Part shown: in pieces, positions 54,549-64,000 of the stretch
Position numbering within the stretch: the first letter of the stretch is position 1
Layout: the number at the start of each line of letters is the position of its first letter
NCBI RefSeq assembly: GCF_016907975.1
Contig: NZ_JAFBCY010000004.1
Span: 248,001 to 312,000 of the forward strand
DNA: 64,000 nt
Direction of reading: 5' to 3'
Source: Methylopila capsulata
GTDB taxonomy: Bacteria > Pseudomonadota > Alphaproteobacteria > Rhizobiales > Methylopilaceae
The notes under the pieces: model-generated
What the model saw: the letters and a program-made list of their open reading frames with translations, nothing else
Database searches by the model: none
What the model was told of the DNA's origin: nothing
Translations under genes and position numbers: made by a program

Positions 54549-55052
54549 TCAGGCGAATCCGGTCGCGCCCGCGGCCTCCTGCAGCATCTCGAGCGCCTCG
54601 ATCACCGAGCGGCGGCGGATCTCGGCGCGGCCGAGGTCTCCGAAGCGGCGCTCGCGATGCAGGGTCGGCCGGCCGGCGCGCGCCGCCGCGAAGTGCACCA
54701 GCCCGACGGGCTTCTCCGCCGACCCGCCGCCGGGGCCTGCGACGCCGGTGATCGCGACCGTCAGGCCCACGCCGGCGGCCGCAAGCGCGCCCTCGGCCAT
54801 GGCGACGGCGACCTCTTCGCTGACCGCGCCTTTCGCCGCGATCAGCTCCGCGGGCACGCCGACCAATGCCATCTTGGCCGCGTTGGAATAGGTGACGAAG
54901 CCGCGGTCGACCACGTCTGACGAGCCCGGCACTTCGGTCAGCGCGCCGGCCACCAGCCCGCCGGTGCAGGATTCGACGGTCGCGATCGTCAGCCCCGCGC
55001 CGCGGGCGAGGCGAAGCGCCTCTTCGGCGAGCTCGTAGATCGTCGCGCTCAT
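54549..55052 (-). CDS. CinA-family nicotinamide-nucleotide amidohydrolase (PncC)
   Basis: A stand-alone 167-residue CinA C-terminal domain, which converts NMN to nicotinate mononucleotide in pyridine nucleotide salvage. Catalytic blocks: TVESCTGGLVAGALTEVPGSS, VTYSNAAKMALVGV and AITGVAGPGGGSAEKPVGLV. The ATG at 55052 overlaps the ispDF stop by ATGA, so it is translationally coupled to it. The N-terminal molybdopterin-binding-like half of full CinA is absent, as in most proteobacterial PncC proteins. Confidence 0.93.
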   Translation of the reverse strand: MSATIYELAEEALRLARGAGLTIATVESCTGGLVAGALTEVPGSSDVVDRGFVTYSNAAKMALVGVPAELIAAKGAVSEEVAVAMAEGALAAAGVGLTVAITGVAGPGGGSAEKPVGLVHFAAARAGRPTLHRERRFGDLGRAEIRRRSVIEALEMLQEAAGATGFA

Positions 55053-56272
55053 GCGAGATCGTCCTTGAAGGGGAGGCGGATGGTGGCGGAGGCCATGGCG
55101 GCGAGGCCCTCGCGGCGCCCGGCGAAGCCGAGCCGCTCGGTGGTCGTCGCCTTCACGCCGACGCGGCCAACGGCGACGCCCGCGATCTCCGCGATCCGCG
55201 CCCGCATGGCCTCGCGGTGCGGCCCGACCTTGGGCGCTTCGCCGATCACCGTGACGTCGAGGTGCGCGATGACGCCGCCGGCCGCCCGCACGCGCGTGAC
55301 CGCGTCCTCGAGGAACTGCGCGGAGTCGGCGCCCTTCCAGGTCGGGTCCGACGGCGGAAAATGCGCGCCGATGTCGCCGTCGCCCAGCGCGCCGAGCACC
55401 GCGTCGGTGATTGCGTGAAGCACGACGTCGGCGTCGGAATGGCCGGACAGGCCGAAGCCGTGCGGGACCTTCACGCCGCCGATCGTCACATGGTCGCCGG
55501 CCGTGAAGGCGTGAACGTCGAAGCCCGTCCCGGTGCGGACGTCGCCGCGGGCCAGGAACTCGGCGCCGGCGCGCCGGAGCAGGTCGTCGTCGAACTGGTC
55601 GGAGGTGGTGAGCTTCACGTTGCGGGCCTCTCCCTCGAACACGACGACCCTGTGCCCCGCCCAGGCGTAAAGCGCGCCGTCGTCGGTGAAATCCTCGCGA
55701 CCTTCCGCGGCCGCGCGGGCATGGGCGGCGAGGAGCGTCGCGTGGCGAAACGCCTGCGGGGTCTGCAGCGCACGCGCGCCGGCGCGGTCGATCGTGGCGC
55801 CGCGCTCGCCGTCGGCGGCGACCGCGCAGACGGTGTCGACCACCGCGACGCCGGGAACGGCGCCGCCGTGGGCGCGGGCGGCGGCGATCGCCCGGGAGAC
55901 CAGCGCGGCGCTCGCGAAGGGGCGGGCGGCGTCGTGGACCAAGACGATGTCGACGTCGCGATCGAGCGCCTGCAATCCGGCGTGAACCGAGGCCTGACGC
56001 GTCGCGCCGCCGAGCACGGGCTCGCCCAGCTTCGGATGACCGAGCCACGGCGCCATCGCGTCGCGGTACGGGTCGTCGTGGCCTCGCCCGATGATCACCC
56101 TCAGTTCCGCCACGTCGGGATGGTCAAGAAACAGGCGGGCCGCGACGGCGAGCATCGGTTGCGCGCCGAGCGGCCGGTACTGCTTCGGCGCGCCGGCACC
56201 GGCGCGAAGCCCTCCGCCAGCCGCGCAGATCAGGGCGACCGTCCGGCCGCTGGAATCTGTGGACAATGCCAT
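55049..56272 (-). CDS. ispDF: Bifunctional IspD/IspF (MEP isoprenoid pathway)
   Basis: A fusion of two non-consecutive MEP pathway enzymes. The N-terminal part is the cytidylyltransferase IspD (ICAAGGGLRAGAGAPKQYRPL nucleotide loop, VLVHDAARPF). The C-terminal part from about residue 250 is IspF cyclodiphosphate synthase (GTGFDVHAF, then LSGHSDADVVLHAITDAVLG with the zinc ligands). The 407-residue length fits the alphaproteobacterial fusion. The start at 56272 gives MALSTDSSGRTVALICAAG. It diverges from dusB and is followed by cinA with a 4-bp overlap. Confidence 0.96.
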   Translation of the reverse strand: MALSTDSSGRTVALICAAGGGLRAGAGAPKQYRPLGAQPMLAVAARLFLDHPDVAELRVIIGRGHDDPYRDAMAPWLGHPKLGEPVLGGATRQASVHAGLQALDRDVDIVLVHDAARPFASAALVSRAIAAARAHGGAVPGVAVVDTVCAVAADGERGATIDRAGARALQTPQAFRHATLLAAHARAAAEGREDFTDDGALYAWAGHRVVVFEGEARNVKLTTSDQFDDDLLRRAGAEFLARGDVRTGTGFDVHAFTAGDHVTIGGVKVPHGFGLSGHSDADVVLHAITDAVLGALGDGDIGAHFPPSDPTWKGADSAQFLEDAVTRVRAAGGVIAHLDVTVIGEAPKVGPHREAMRARIAEIAGVAVGRVGVKATTTERLGFAGRREGLAAMASATIRLPFKDDLA

Positions 56273-56376
56273 CGTTTTTCGCCCGATGCCGGCGCGACGG
56301 GCGCCGAATTCCCGCCGTCTTCTAGCGAAGCGCGGCCTCGATGTCGCGCGGCGACGGAAACACACGCTTTGCGGCG

Positions 56377-56404
56377 TTGTGTCCGATCGAAATCTGTCTA
56401 ATAT
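56377..56404 (+). promoter_or_regulatory. Probable sigma-70 promoter of dusB-ntrB-ntrC
   Basis: TTGTGT (56377-56382), 16 nt, TAATAT (56399-56404). The predicted transcript would start near 56411, so the ATG at 56403, which lies in the -10 box, cannot be the dusB start and the ATG at 56433 is supported. Confidence 0.55.
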
Positions 56405-56432
56405 GTGTGCACACAAGCCCCCGGCCAATTTT

Positions 56433-57461
56433 ATGAGCAGCAACACCCCTGTGCCTCTCGCCCAAAATTTCGTCGTGGGACGCGTGTCCCCCGCCAACCC
56501 GGTGCTTCTCGCGCCGATGTCCGGCGTGACGGATCTTGCGTTCCGCCGAATCGCCGCGCGGCTTGGGGCAGGGCTCGTGGTGTCCGAGATGGTCGCGTCC
56601 CGCGAGCTCGCCACGGCTGACGACGAGGCGCGGCTGCGCGCCGAGGGCGAAGGTCTGGGGGTCCATGTGGTTCAGCTCGCCGGCCGCGATCCCTCATGGA
56701 TGGCGGAGGCGGCCCGCGTCGCTGTCGGCGCCGGCGCCTCGATCGTCGACATCAACATGGGCTGCCCGGCCAAGAAGGTCGTGGGCGGCCATGGCGGCTC
56801 GGCGCTCCTGAAGGATCTCGATCTCGCGACGCGCCTGATCGCCGCCACGGTCGCCGCTGTCGACGCGCCGGTGACGGTGAAGATGCGGCTCGGCTGGGAC
56901 GCCGACTCGATCGTCGCGCCGGAGCTCGCCGCCCGCGCGGAGGCGGAGGGCGTCGCGATGGTGACGGTCCACGGCCGGACCCGGGCGCAGTTCTACGAAG
57001 GCCGCGCCGATTGGGGCGCGATCCGCGCCATCGTCGATCGGGTCTCGATTCCCGTGGTCGCGAACGGCGACCTCGTCGCGGTGGAGGATGCGCCCGCGAT
57101 GCTGCAGGCCTCCGGCGCCGACGCGGTGATGATCGGCCGCGGCGCTCAGGGGCGGGCGTGGTTCCCCGGCATGGTCGCCGCCCATCTCGCCGGCCGGCAG
57201 GTCAAGGCGCCGGATCTCGACATGCAGCGCGATCTGGCGCTCGAGCATTACGAAGGCCTGCTCGCGCTCTATGGACGCGACGTCGGCGTGCGGCACGCCC
57301 GCAAGCATCTCGGCTGGTACATCGACGCCGCGGCGGCGAGCGCCGGGACGCCTGTTCCGGCGGCGCTGAAAGCGGCAGCCCAGAGCGCTCCCACCGCGGA
57401 GGAGGCGCGGTCCGCCTTCGTCGCGGCCTACGACAAACTCGGCTGGAGGGCCGCGGCATGA
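56433..57461 (+). CDS. dusB: tRNA dihydrouridine synthase DusB (NifR3)
   Basis: An FMN enzyme that reduces uridines in tRNA. The 342-residue protein has the N-terminal FMN block [18 protein letters not shown], the catalytic C111 in [34 protein letters not shown] and the phosphate loop [14 protein letters not shown] promoter just upstream of 56433 supports this start. It heads the classical nifR3-ntrB-ntrC operon and overlaps ntrB by ATGA. Confidence 0.94.
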   Translation: MSSNTPVPLAQNFVVGRVSPANPVLLAPMSGVTDLAFRRIAARLGAGLVVSEMVASRELATADDEARLRAEGEGLGVHVVQLAGRDPSWMAEAARVAVGAGASIVDINMGCPAKKVVGGHGGSALLKDLDLATRLIAATVAAVDAPVTVKMRLGWDADSIVAPELAARAEAEGVAMVTVHGRTRAQFYEGRADWGAIRAIVDRVSIPVVANGDLVAVEDAPAMLQASGADAVMIGRGAQGRAWFPGMVAAHLAGRQVKAPDLDMQRDLALEHYEGLLALYGRDVGVRHARKHLGWYIDAAAASAGTPVPAALKAAAQSAPTAEEARSAFVAAYDKLGWRAAA

Positions 57462-58585
57462 GCCTCGCGCCGAGCGATCGTCCCCGCACCGGCGCCGGCG
57501 CGCCGGAAGCGGTGCTGAACGCGCTGCCCCATCCCGTCATCTGCGTCGCGGACGCCGGCCGGATCGTGGACGTCAACGTCGCCGCCGAAGCCTTCTTCGA
57601 GGCGAGCGCCAACGTGCTCCGCCGGCACGACATCCGCGAGTTCGTGCCGTTCGGGTCGCCGCTGATCTCGCTGATCGAGCAGGCGCGCGACCGCGGCGCT
57701 CCGGTCAACGAGTACCGCGTGGACCTGGGCACGCCACGAAACGGCGGGGAGCGCATCGTCGACATTCACGTCGCGCCCCTGCACGAGCGTCCGGACGTCC
57801 TCGTGGTGGTGCTGCAGGAGCGCACGATCGCGGACAAGATGGACCGCCAGCTGACGCACCGCGGCGCGGCGCGCTCGGTGACGGCGCTCGCGGCGATGCT
57901 CGCGCACGAGATCAAGAACCCGCTGTCCGGCATCCGCGGCGCGGCGCAGCTTCTGGAGCAGTCCGCGAGCGACGAGGACCGCGTCCTCACCCGCCTGATC
58001 TGCGACGAGGCCGACCGCATCGTGAAGCTGGTCGACCGGATGGAGGTGTTCTCCGACGAGCGGCCGATCGAGAGCGAGGCGGTGAACATCCACGCCGTGC
58101 TCGAGCACGTGAAGCGCATCGCGGTTTCGGGCTTCGCGCGCGGGATCCGGATCATCGAAGAGTATGATCCCTCTCTGCCGCCGGTGCTCGCGAACCGCGA
58201 CCAGCTGGTGCAGGTGTTCCTGAACCTGGTGAAGAACGCCGCGGAAGCCATTGGCGATGCTCAGGATGGCGAGATCCACCTCACGACCGCCTTCCGCCCC
58301 GGCGTGCGGCTCTCGGTGCCGGGATCCAGCACGCGCGTGAGCCTGCCGCTGCAGTTCACGGTTCGCGACAACGGGCCGGGCGTGCCGGAAGACCTGCTGC
58401 CGCACCTGTTCGACCCGTTCGTGACCACGAAGCCGACAGGCTCCGGCCTCGGCCTCGCGCTGGTCGCCAAGATCGTCGGCAACCACGGCGGCATCATCGA
58501 ATGCGAATCCCAGCCGCGGCGGACGACCTTCCGCGTGCTGATGCCCATGTTCACGAGCGGCGACAGCCGCCGCCAGCGGAGCTGA
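57458..58585 (+). CDS. ntrB: Nitrogen regulation sensor histidine kinase NtrB
   Basis: A cytosolic histidine kinase/phosphatase that, with PII, reports nitrogen state and controls NtrC. The 375-residue protein has a PAS-like N-terminal domain (residues about 20-120), phospho-accepting H150 in [15 protein letters not shown], the N-box [12 protein letters not shown], and G-boxes [13 protein letters not shown] and [13 protein letters not shown]. No membrane segments, as expected. It begins inside the dusB stop and ends 7 bp before ntrC. Confidence 0.95.
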   Translation: MSLAPSDRPRTGAGAPEAVLNALPHPVICVADAGRIVDVNVAAEAFFEASANVLRRHDIREFVPFGSPLISLIEQARDRGAPVNEYRVDLGTPRNGGERIVDIHVAPLHERPDVLVVVLQERTIADKMDRQLTHRGAARSVTALAAMLAHEIKNPLSGIRGAAQLLEQSASDEDRVLTRLICDEADRIVKLVDRMEVFSDERPIESEAVNIHAVLEHVKRIAVSGFARGIRIIEEYDPSLPPVLANRDQLVQVFLNLVKNAAEAIGDAQDGEIHLTTAFRPGVRLSVPGSSTRVSLPLQFTVRDNGPGVPEDLLPHLFDPFVTTKPTGSGLGLALVAKIVGNHGGIIECESQPRRTTFRVLMPMFTSGDSRRQRS

Positions 58586-58592
58586 TCGCCCC

Positions 58593-60035
<1,443 letters not shown>

Positions 60036-60059
60036 CGGCTGATCATCCAATGATCTCCG

Positions 60060-60152
60060 CGTCATGCCCCGGTTTATCCGGGGCATCCAGACCGGCGCGA
60101 GCTCCCGCTTGACGATCTGGCCTGGATTCCCCGGATAAACCGGGGAATGACG
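60060..60152. repeat. CGTCAT-CCCCGG palindromic element between convergent ntrC and dgcN
   Basis: The left arm CGTCATGCCCCGGTTTATCC with GGGGCATCCAG and the right arm TGGATTCCCCGGATAAACC with GGGGAATGACG are inverted copies, each also a hairpin (CCCCGGtttatCCGGGG and CCCCGGataaaCCGGGG). It belongs with the 34075-34167 element. Its place between converging genes means it could act as a transcription barrier. Nothing else is seen up to 60213. Confidence 0.75.
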
Positions 60153-60213
60153 AGACTTACTGGCGGTCTCTTACCTTGGCCCGGCGGTAAGCGGGGTCCC
60201 CGGCGGCCGTCAG

Positions 60214-61221
60214 CTACGGAAAAGCCGCCAGCAGCCGGTCCACGATCGGCGCCACTCCGAAGCGGATCGGATCGCTCGCGGGCAGCCCATGCTCCGCGGT
60301 CGCCGCATCGAGGGTGGCGCGGGCCTCGGCGTCGGGAAGCGCGGCGGTGTTGATCGAGAGTCCGACGCACCGGATCTCGGGGTTCGTCAGCCTGCCGGCG
60401 GCGACCGTCGCCTCGATCACCTGGCCGATCGTCGGCAGGGGATGGGCGACGTTCCGCATCGTCGTGCGCGTCGGCTCGTGACAGACCACGAACGCGTCGG
60501 GCTGCGCGCCGTGCAGCAGGCCGAGCGTGACGCCGGCGAAGGAGGGGTGGAACAACGATCCCTGGCCTTCCACCACGTCCCAATGGCCGGGATCGTTCGC
60601 GGGCGTCAGCCACTCCGCGGCCCCGGAGATGAAGTCGGCGATCACGGCGTCCACCGCGACGCCGCGGCCGGCAATCAGCACGCCGGTCTGCCCGGTGGCG
60701 CGGAACTCCGCGTCGAGCCCGCGGGCCCGCATCTCGGCTTCCAGCGCAAGCGCGGCGTATTTCTTTCCCACCGAACAATCGGTTCCGACGGTCAGCAGCC
60801 GCCGGCCGGGCCGCTTGGTTCCCTTGCCGGTCGCGAAACGCTCCGCGGCGTGGCGCAGGTCATGCAGCGTCCGGCCGCAGCGTTCGGCCGCTTCAGCGAT
60901 GCGGGGCGTGTCCTTCAGGCGGCCGTGGAGGCCGCTGGCGACATCGAGGCCCGCCTCCAGGGCGGCCACGATTTCGTCGACCCAATGGTCGGGCAGCACG
61001 CCGCCCGCGTTCACCACCCCGATGACGAGGGTCTTGGCGCCGGCGGCGACGGCGGCCGGAACGTCCATGTCGGCAAGACCTACGTCCGAGCCGCAACCGG
61101 GAAGACGCGTCTGGCCCACGCACCAGTCTCGCCGCCAGTCCACGACGCCCGCCGCCGTCTTCGCCGCCAGCGCGTCCGGGGCGTCGCCCAGAAACAACAG
61201 GTAGGGCTTTGCTATCTCCAC
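60214..61221 (-). CDS. dgcN: DgcN family protein (DUF1611; D-glutamate N-acetyltransferase family)
   Basis: A 335-residue protein of the DUF1611 family. A nucleotide-type loop LLTVGTDCSVGKKYAALAL lies near residue 145, preceded by the N-terminal Rossmann-like region (AKPYLLFLGDAPDALAAKTAAG) and followed by GQTGVLIAGRGVAVDAVIADF and VVEGQGSLFHPSFAGVTLG. Characterised DgcN acetylates D-glutamate and works with DgcA, which is normally encoded next door. No dgcA is in this window. The GTG start has GGAG at 7 nt. It diverges from the mla operon. Confidence 0.88.
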   Translation of the reverse strand: MEIAKPYLLFLGDAPDALAAKTAAGVVDWRRDWCVGQTRLPGCGSDVGLADMDVPAAVAAGAKTLVIGVVNAGGVLPDHWVDEIVAALEAGLDVASGLHGRLKDTPRIAEAAERCGRTLHDLRHAAERFATGKGTKRPGRRLLTVGTDCSVGKKYAALALEAEMRARGLDAEFRATGQTGVLIAGRGVAVDAVIADFISGAAEWLTPANDPGHWDVVEGQGSLFHPSFAGVTLGLLHGAQPDAFVVCHEPTRTTMRNVAHPLPTIGQVIEATVAAGRLTNPEIRCVGLSINTAALPDAEARATLDAATAEHGLPASDPIRFGVAPIVDRLLAAFP

Positions 61222-61332
61222 AACGCGCTCCGCCTCGCGACGCCGCCTCGACACGCGGCTGATAGCCTGACTATTAAGGCTGGGGTGGCGTCGGGCAAGC
61301 GGTCGAGTCTCTGCGGCCAACAGCGAGCGCAC

Positions 61333-62478
61333 GTGCAGGTTGAAGCCAAGACTGGCGATCTGAAGATCGAAACCTTCGACGAAGGGCTCGTGCTGACCCC
61401 CTTGGGCGCATGGACCGCCGAAGGCGTGGACGCGGCCGCGCGCCGCGCCGAGAAGCTCGATCTGTCGGGAGCGAAGGGCAAGACCCTTGCGTTCGATCTG
61501 GGCCAGCTGGATCGCCTCGACACCGTCGGCGTCCTTGTGCTGCACCGGCTCGAGGCCCGCGCGGCCGAGATCGACGCCAAGGTCGAGATCCACAACGTCA
61601 AGCCGCCGCATCAACGCCTGCTCGACGCGCTGAGCGACCGCGGTCGCGGAGACCCGCCCGCGAAGGCGGGAGAGTTCGGCCCCGTGACCCTGCTCGCCGA
61701 TGTCGGCGAGAGCGTCCTCGAGATGGGCAAGGACGCAGCGCGCGCCACCTCCTTCCTCGGGGCCGTGGTGGCGGCCACCGGCAAACTCATGCTCGCGCCC
61801 TGGCGTTTCCGCTTCACCTCGACGGTGGTGCATCTGGAGCGCGTCGGGCTGCGCGCCGTGCCGATCATCGCGCTCATCTCGTTCCTCGTCGGCGCGATCG
61901 TGGCGCAGCAGTCGATCTTCCAGCTGAAGAACTTCGGAGCGACGCTGTTCGTCGTGGATCTGCTCGGCATCCTCGTGCTGCGCGAGCTTGGGGTGCTGCT
62001 CACCGCGATCATGGTCGCCGGCCGCTCGGGTTCGGCCTTCACCGCCGAGATCGGGTCCATGAAGATGCGCGAGGAGATCGACGCGCTGAAGACCATGGGC
62101 CTCGATCCGATCGAGATCCTCGCGATGCCGCGGCTGGTCGCGCTCGTGATCGCGATGCCGTTGCTCGCCTTCCTTGCCTCCATGTCGGCGCTGCTCGGCG
62201 GCGGTCTGGTGGCGTGGATCTACGGCGACGTCACGCCGGTGACCTTCCTGCAGCGGCTGAAGGACGCGCTCTCGCTTCAGACCTTCTTCGTCGGCCTTGT
62301 GAAGGCGCCCTTCATGGCGATCGTGATCGGCCTGATCGCCTGCACGGAAGGCATGAAGGTCGAAGGCTCCGCCGAATCGCTCGGCGCGCGCACCACCTCC
62401 TCGGTGGTGAAGTCGATCTTCATCGTGATCGTGCTCGACGGCGTGTTCGCCATGTTCTTTGCGGCGATGGGGATCTGA
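61333..62478 (+). CDS. mlaE: MlaE-type lipid ABC permease with N-terminal STAS-like domain
   Basis: An inner-membrane permease of the Mla retrograde phospholipid transport system, with about 100 extra N-terminal residues resembling a STAS domain (KTLAFDLGQLDRLDTVGVLVLHRLEAR). In the Escherichia coli system that role falls to a separate protein, MlaB. The permease part shows VPIIALISFLVGAIVAQQ, ELGVLLTAIMVAGRSGSAFTAEIG, MKMREEIDALKTMGLDPIE and the C-terminal block IACTEGMKVEGSAESLGARTTSSVV, all MlaE hallmarks. The GTG at 61333 is the likely start, but the ribosome site is weak. It is followed 2 bp later by mlaF. Confidence 0.92.
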   Translation: MQVEAKTGDLKIETFDEGLVLTPLGAWTAEGVDAAARRAEKLDLSGAKGKTLAFDLGQLDRLDTVGVLVLHRLEARAAEIDAKVEIHNVKPPHQRLLDALSDRGRGDPPAKAGEFGPVTLLADVGESVLEMGKDAARATSFLGAVVAATGKLMLAPWRFRFTSTVVHLERVGLRAVPIIALISFLVGAIVAQQSIFQLKNFGATLFVVDLLGILVLRELGVLLTAIMVAGRSGSAFTAEIGSMKMREEIDALKTMGLDPIEILAMPRLVALVIAMPLLAFLASMSALLGGGLVAWIYGDVTPVTFLQRLKDALSLQTFFVGLVKAPFMAIVIGLIACTEGMKVEGSAESLGARTTSSVVKSIFIVIVLDGVFAMFFAAMGI

Positions 62479-62480
62479 CC

Positions 62481-63275
62481 ATGGCCGAAGCGAACGGCGG
62501 GACCCCGGACAACATCATCAGCGTGCGCGACCTCGTCGTGGGCTTCGGCGACCGCAACGTCATCGACGGCTTCGATCTCGACGTCCGCCGCGGCGAAATT
62601 CTAGGAGTCGTCGGACCGTCCGGCGCCGGCAAGTCCGTGACGCTGCGCGCAGTGATCGGGCTGCTGCCGAAGAAGGCGGGGATCGTCGAGGTGCTGGGCG
62701 TCGATCTTGACCAGGCGACGGCCAAGGAGCGGCTGGCGGTGGAGCGGCGCTGGGGCGTGCTGTTTCAGCAGGGCGCGCTGTTTTCGTCGCAGACCGTGCT
62801 GCAGAACATCCAGATGCCGCTGCGCGAGCACACCTCGCTCTCGCCGAAGCTGCTGGATGAAATCGCGCGTCTCAAGATCGACCTTGTCGGCCTCAAGCCC
62901 GAGGCCGCGGACCGGTTTCCCTCGGAGCTGTCCGGCGGCATGATCAAGCGCGCGGCGCTCGCCCGAGCGCTCGCGCTCGATCCGGACATCGTCTTTCTCG
63001 ATGAGCCCACGGCGGGCCTCGACCCCATCGGCGCCGCCGATTTCGACAAGCTCATCATGACCTTGCGCGACGCCCTCGGGCTGACCGTCTACATGGTGAC
63101 CCACGACCTCGACAGCCTGACCACGGCCTGCGACCGCATCGCCGCGCTCAAGGGCGGCAAGACGCTCGCGGTCGGCCCCATGTCCGAGATGGTCAAGAAC
63201 GACGACCCTTGGATGCAGCAGTATTTCCGTGGCGAGCGGGCCCGCGCGGCCGGCATCGGCGCGACGGCCGCCTGA
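62481..63275 (+). CDS. mlaF: MlaF lipid transport ATPase
   Basis: The 264-residue ABC ATPase of the Mla system. Walker A is GPSGAGKS (residues 45-52), the signature is FPSELSGGMIKRAALARALA (the LSGGM form typical of MlaF), Walker B plus D-loop is DIVFLDEPTAGLDP, and the switch is VTHD. It overlaps no gene but lies tightly between mlaE and mlaD, so the three form an operon. Confidence 0.95.
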   Translation: MAEANGGTPDNIISVRDLVVGFGDRNVIDGFDLDVRRGEILGVVGPSGAGKSVTLRAVIGLLPKKAGIVEVLGVDLDQATAKERLAVERRWGVLFQQGALFSSQTVLQNIQMPLREHTSLSPKLLDEIARLKIDLVGLKPEAADRFPSELSGGMIKRAALARALALDPDIVFLDEPTAGLDPIGAADFDKLIMTLRDALGLTVYMVTHDLDSLTTACDRIAALKGGKTLAVGPMSEMVKNDDPWMQQYFRGERARAAGIGATAA

Positions 63276-63296
63276 CGGGGGCAAGGAGCACACCGG

Positions 63297-64000
63297 ATGG
63301 AAACCCGCGCCAATCACGCCCTCGTCGGCGGCTTCACGCTCCTCGTCGTGGCGGCGGCCTTCGCCTTCGTCTGGTGGTTCACCTCCGCCGGCCAGCAGCG
63401 CGAACGCGCGATCTACCGCGTGCAGTTCCAGGGCGCGGTGTCCGGGCTGACGCCCGGCTCCGGCGTGCTGTTCAACGGCATCCGCGTCGGCGACGTCACC
63501 AATCTGAATTTCGACCCGCTCGATCCGGCCAAGGTCGTAGCGCGGATCGAGGTGTTCACCAACACGCCGGTCCGGTCCGACACCAAGGCTCGGCTCGAGA
63601 TCACGGGTCTTACGGGCGGCTCCGTCATCCAGCTCGCCGGCGGCTCATCGACCGCCGCGCCGCTGCCGAAGGTGACCACCGAGTCCGGCGACCCGAACAA
63701 CGCGCCCGTGCTGGTGGCCGAACCCTCCGCCTTCCAGGACATTCTCGAAGGCGCGCGCAGCGTGCTGGAGAAGGCGCAGCTGACCTTCAACGACGTCCAG
63801 GGGCTGGTGGCGAACAGCCGCGGTTCGGTGGAGCGGTCGCTGCTGAACGTCGAGCAGTTCACCGCGGCCCTCGCCGCGAACTCCGACGACCTCAAGAGCT
63901 TCATGCAGAACACCGGCATCGCCGCGCGCCAGATCGGCACCCTCGCCGACAATCTCGTGCCGCTCGTGACCGATGTTCAGAATCTCGTTCGCGCGGTCGA
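63297..64000 (+). CDS. mlaD: MlaD family MCE-domain protein (3' end cut by window edge)
   Basis: A membrane-anchored MCE protein that forms the periplasmic lipid-carrying ring of the Mla system. The visible 234 residues start METRANHALVGGFTLLVVAA with one membrane anchor. The MCE domain follows (YRVQFQGAVSGLTPGSGVLFNGIRVGDV, ARLEITGLTGGSVIQL), then a helical region (FQDILEGARSVLEKAQLTFND) of the kind that forms the tunnel in longer MCE proteins. AAGGAG lies 8 nt before the start. The end lies outside the window. Confidence 0.93.
   Translation, partial: METRANHALVGGFTLLVVAAAFAFVWWFTSAGQQRERAIYRVQFQGAVSGLTPGSGVLFNGIRVGDVTNLNFDPLDPAKVVARIEVFTNTPVRSDTKARLEITGLTGGSVIQLAGGSSTAAPLPKVTTESGDPNNAPVLVAEPSAFQDILEGARSVLEKAQLTFNDVQGLVANSRGSVERSLLNVEQFTAALAANSDDLKSFMQNTGIAARQIGTLADNLVPLVTDVQNLVRAV

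Noticed and set aside
56403-56432. Alternative dusB start at ATG 56403
   Set aside because: It lies inside the predicted -10 element TAATAT and its ten extra residues are not family-like.

Overview
The window is high-GC bacterial chromosome (roughly two thirds G+C by eye), densely packed, from an alphaproteobacterium that is most likely a member of the Hyphomicrobiales (Rhizobiales). The evidence is the dusB-ntrB-ntrC operon, popZ next to valS, cysE followed by a DUF3126 gene, an IalB-family protein, a fused ispDF, and a K+-independent proton pyrophosphatase. I cannot fix the genus. No phage, insertion sequence, rRNA operon or CRISPR array is visible.

Region by region: 1-7.6 kb holds a cut-off sugar transporter, hppA, pyrG and a cysteine synthase/mercaptopyruvate sulfurtransferase pair. 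7.7-15.6 kb is the most striking locus: a ChrR-like cupin protein plus a dehydrogenase converge on a five-gene operon (photolyase, flavin desaturase-like protein, DUF1365 protein, cyclopropane/methyl fatty acid synthase-like enzyme, transporter). All of these genes are joined by 4-bp start/stop overlaps. It resembles the singlet-oxygen (RpoE/ChrR) regulon of Rhodobacter and probably encodes membrane lipid remodelling, perhaps furan fatty acids, together with light-driven DNA repair. 15.7-20.4 kb has a BtuF-like binding protein and a Gram-negative sortase with its VIT/VWA substrate and a divergent HTH regulator.

20.4-27.6 kb carries tRNA-Asn and tRNA-Cys, a small lipoprotein, a Pcm-like methyltransferase, a TolC-family channel, popZ and valS. 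27.6-32.1 kb is a polyamine-type ABC importer operon carrying three palindromic repeat elements, one of which appears to encode the N-terminus of a permease. 32.2-41.4 kb holds an SDR, acuI, argC, an AT-rich small secreted protein, a DsbA-like protein, a degenerate adenylate-forming protein paired with an orphan peptide-binding protein, an IalB protein and hspQ.

41.5-54.5 kb is a set of metabolic genes (CoA-ester lyase, LpxL-type acyltransferase, AEC transporter, two flavin hydroxylases, cysE, gamma carbonic anhydrase, metA). A leader RNA resembling a SAM-I/SAM-IV riboswitch precedes metA. 54.5-64 kb has cinA-ispDF diverging from dusB-ntrB-ntrC (nitrogen regulation), then dgcN diverging from a cut-off mlaE-mlaF-mlaD lipid-transport operon.

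Several genes serve linked tasks. Sulfur assimilation is spread over cysE, cysK, sseA and metA. Envelope lipid upkeep draws on mla, the LpxL-type enzyme and the fatty-acid-modifying operon. Photo-oxidative defence is concentrated between 7.7 and 15.6 kb. All positions and residue counts were read by hand; no database search was run.
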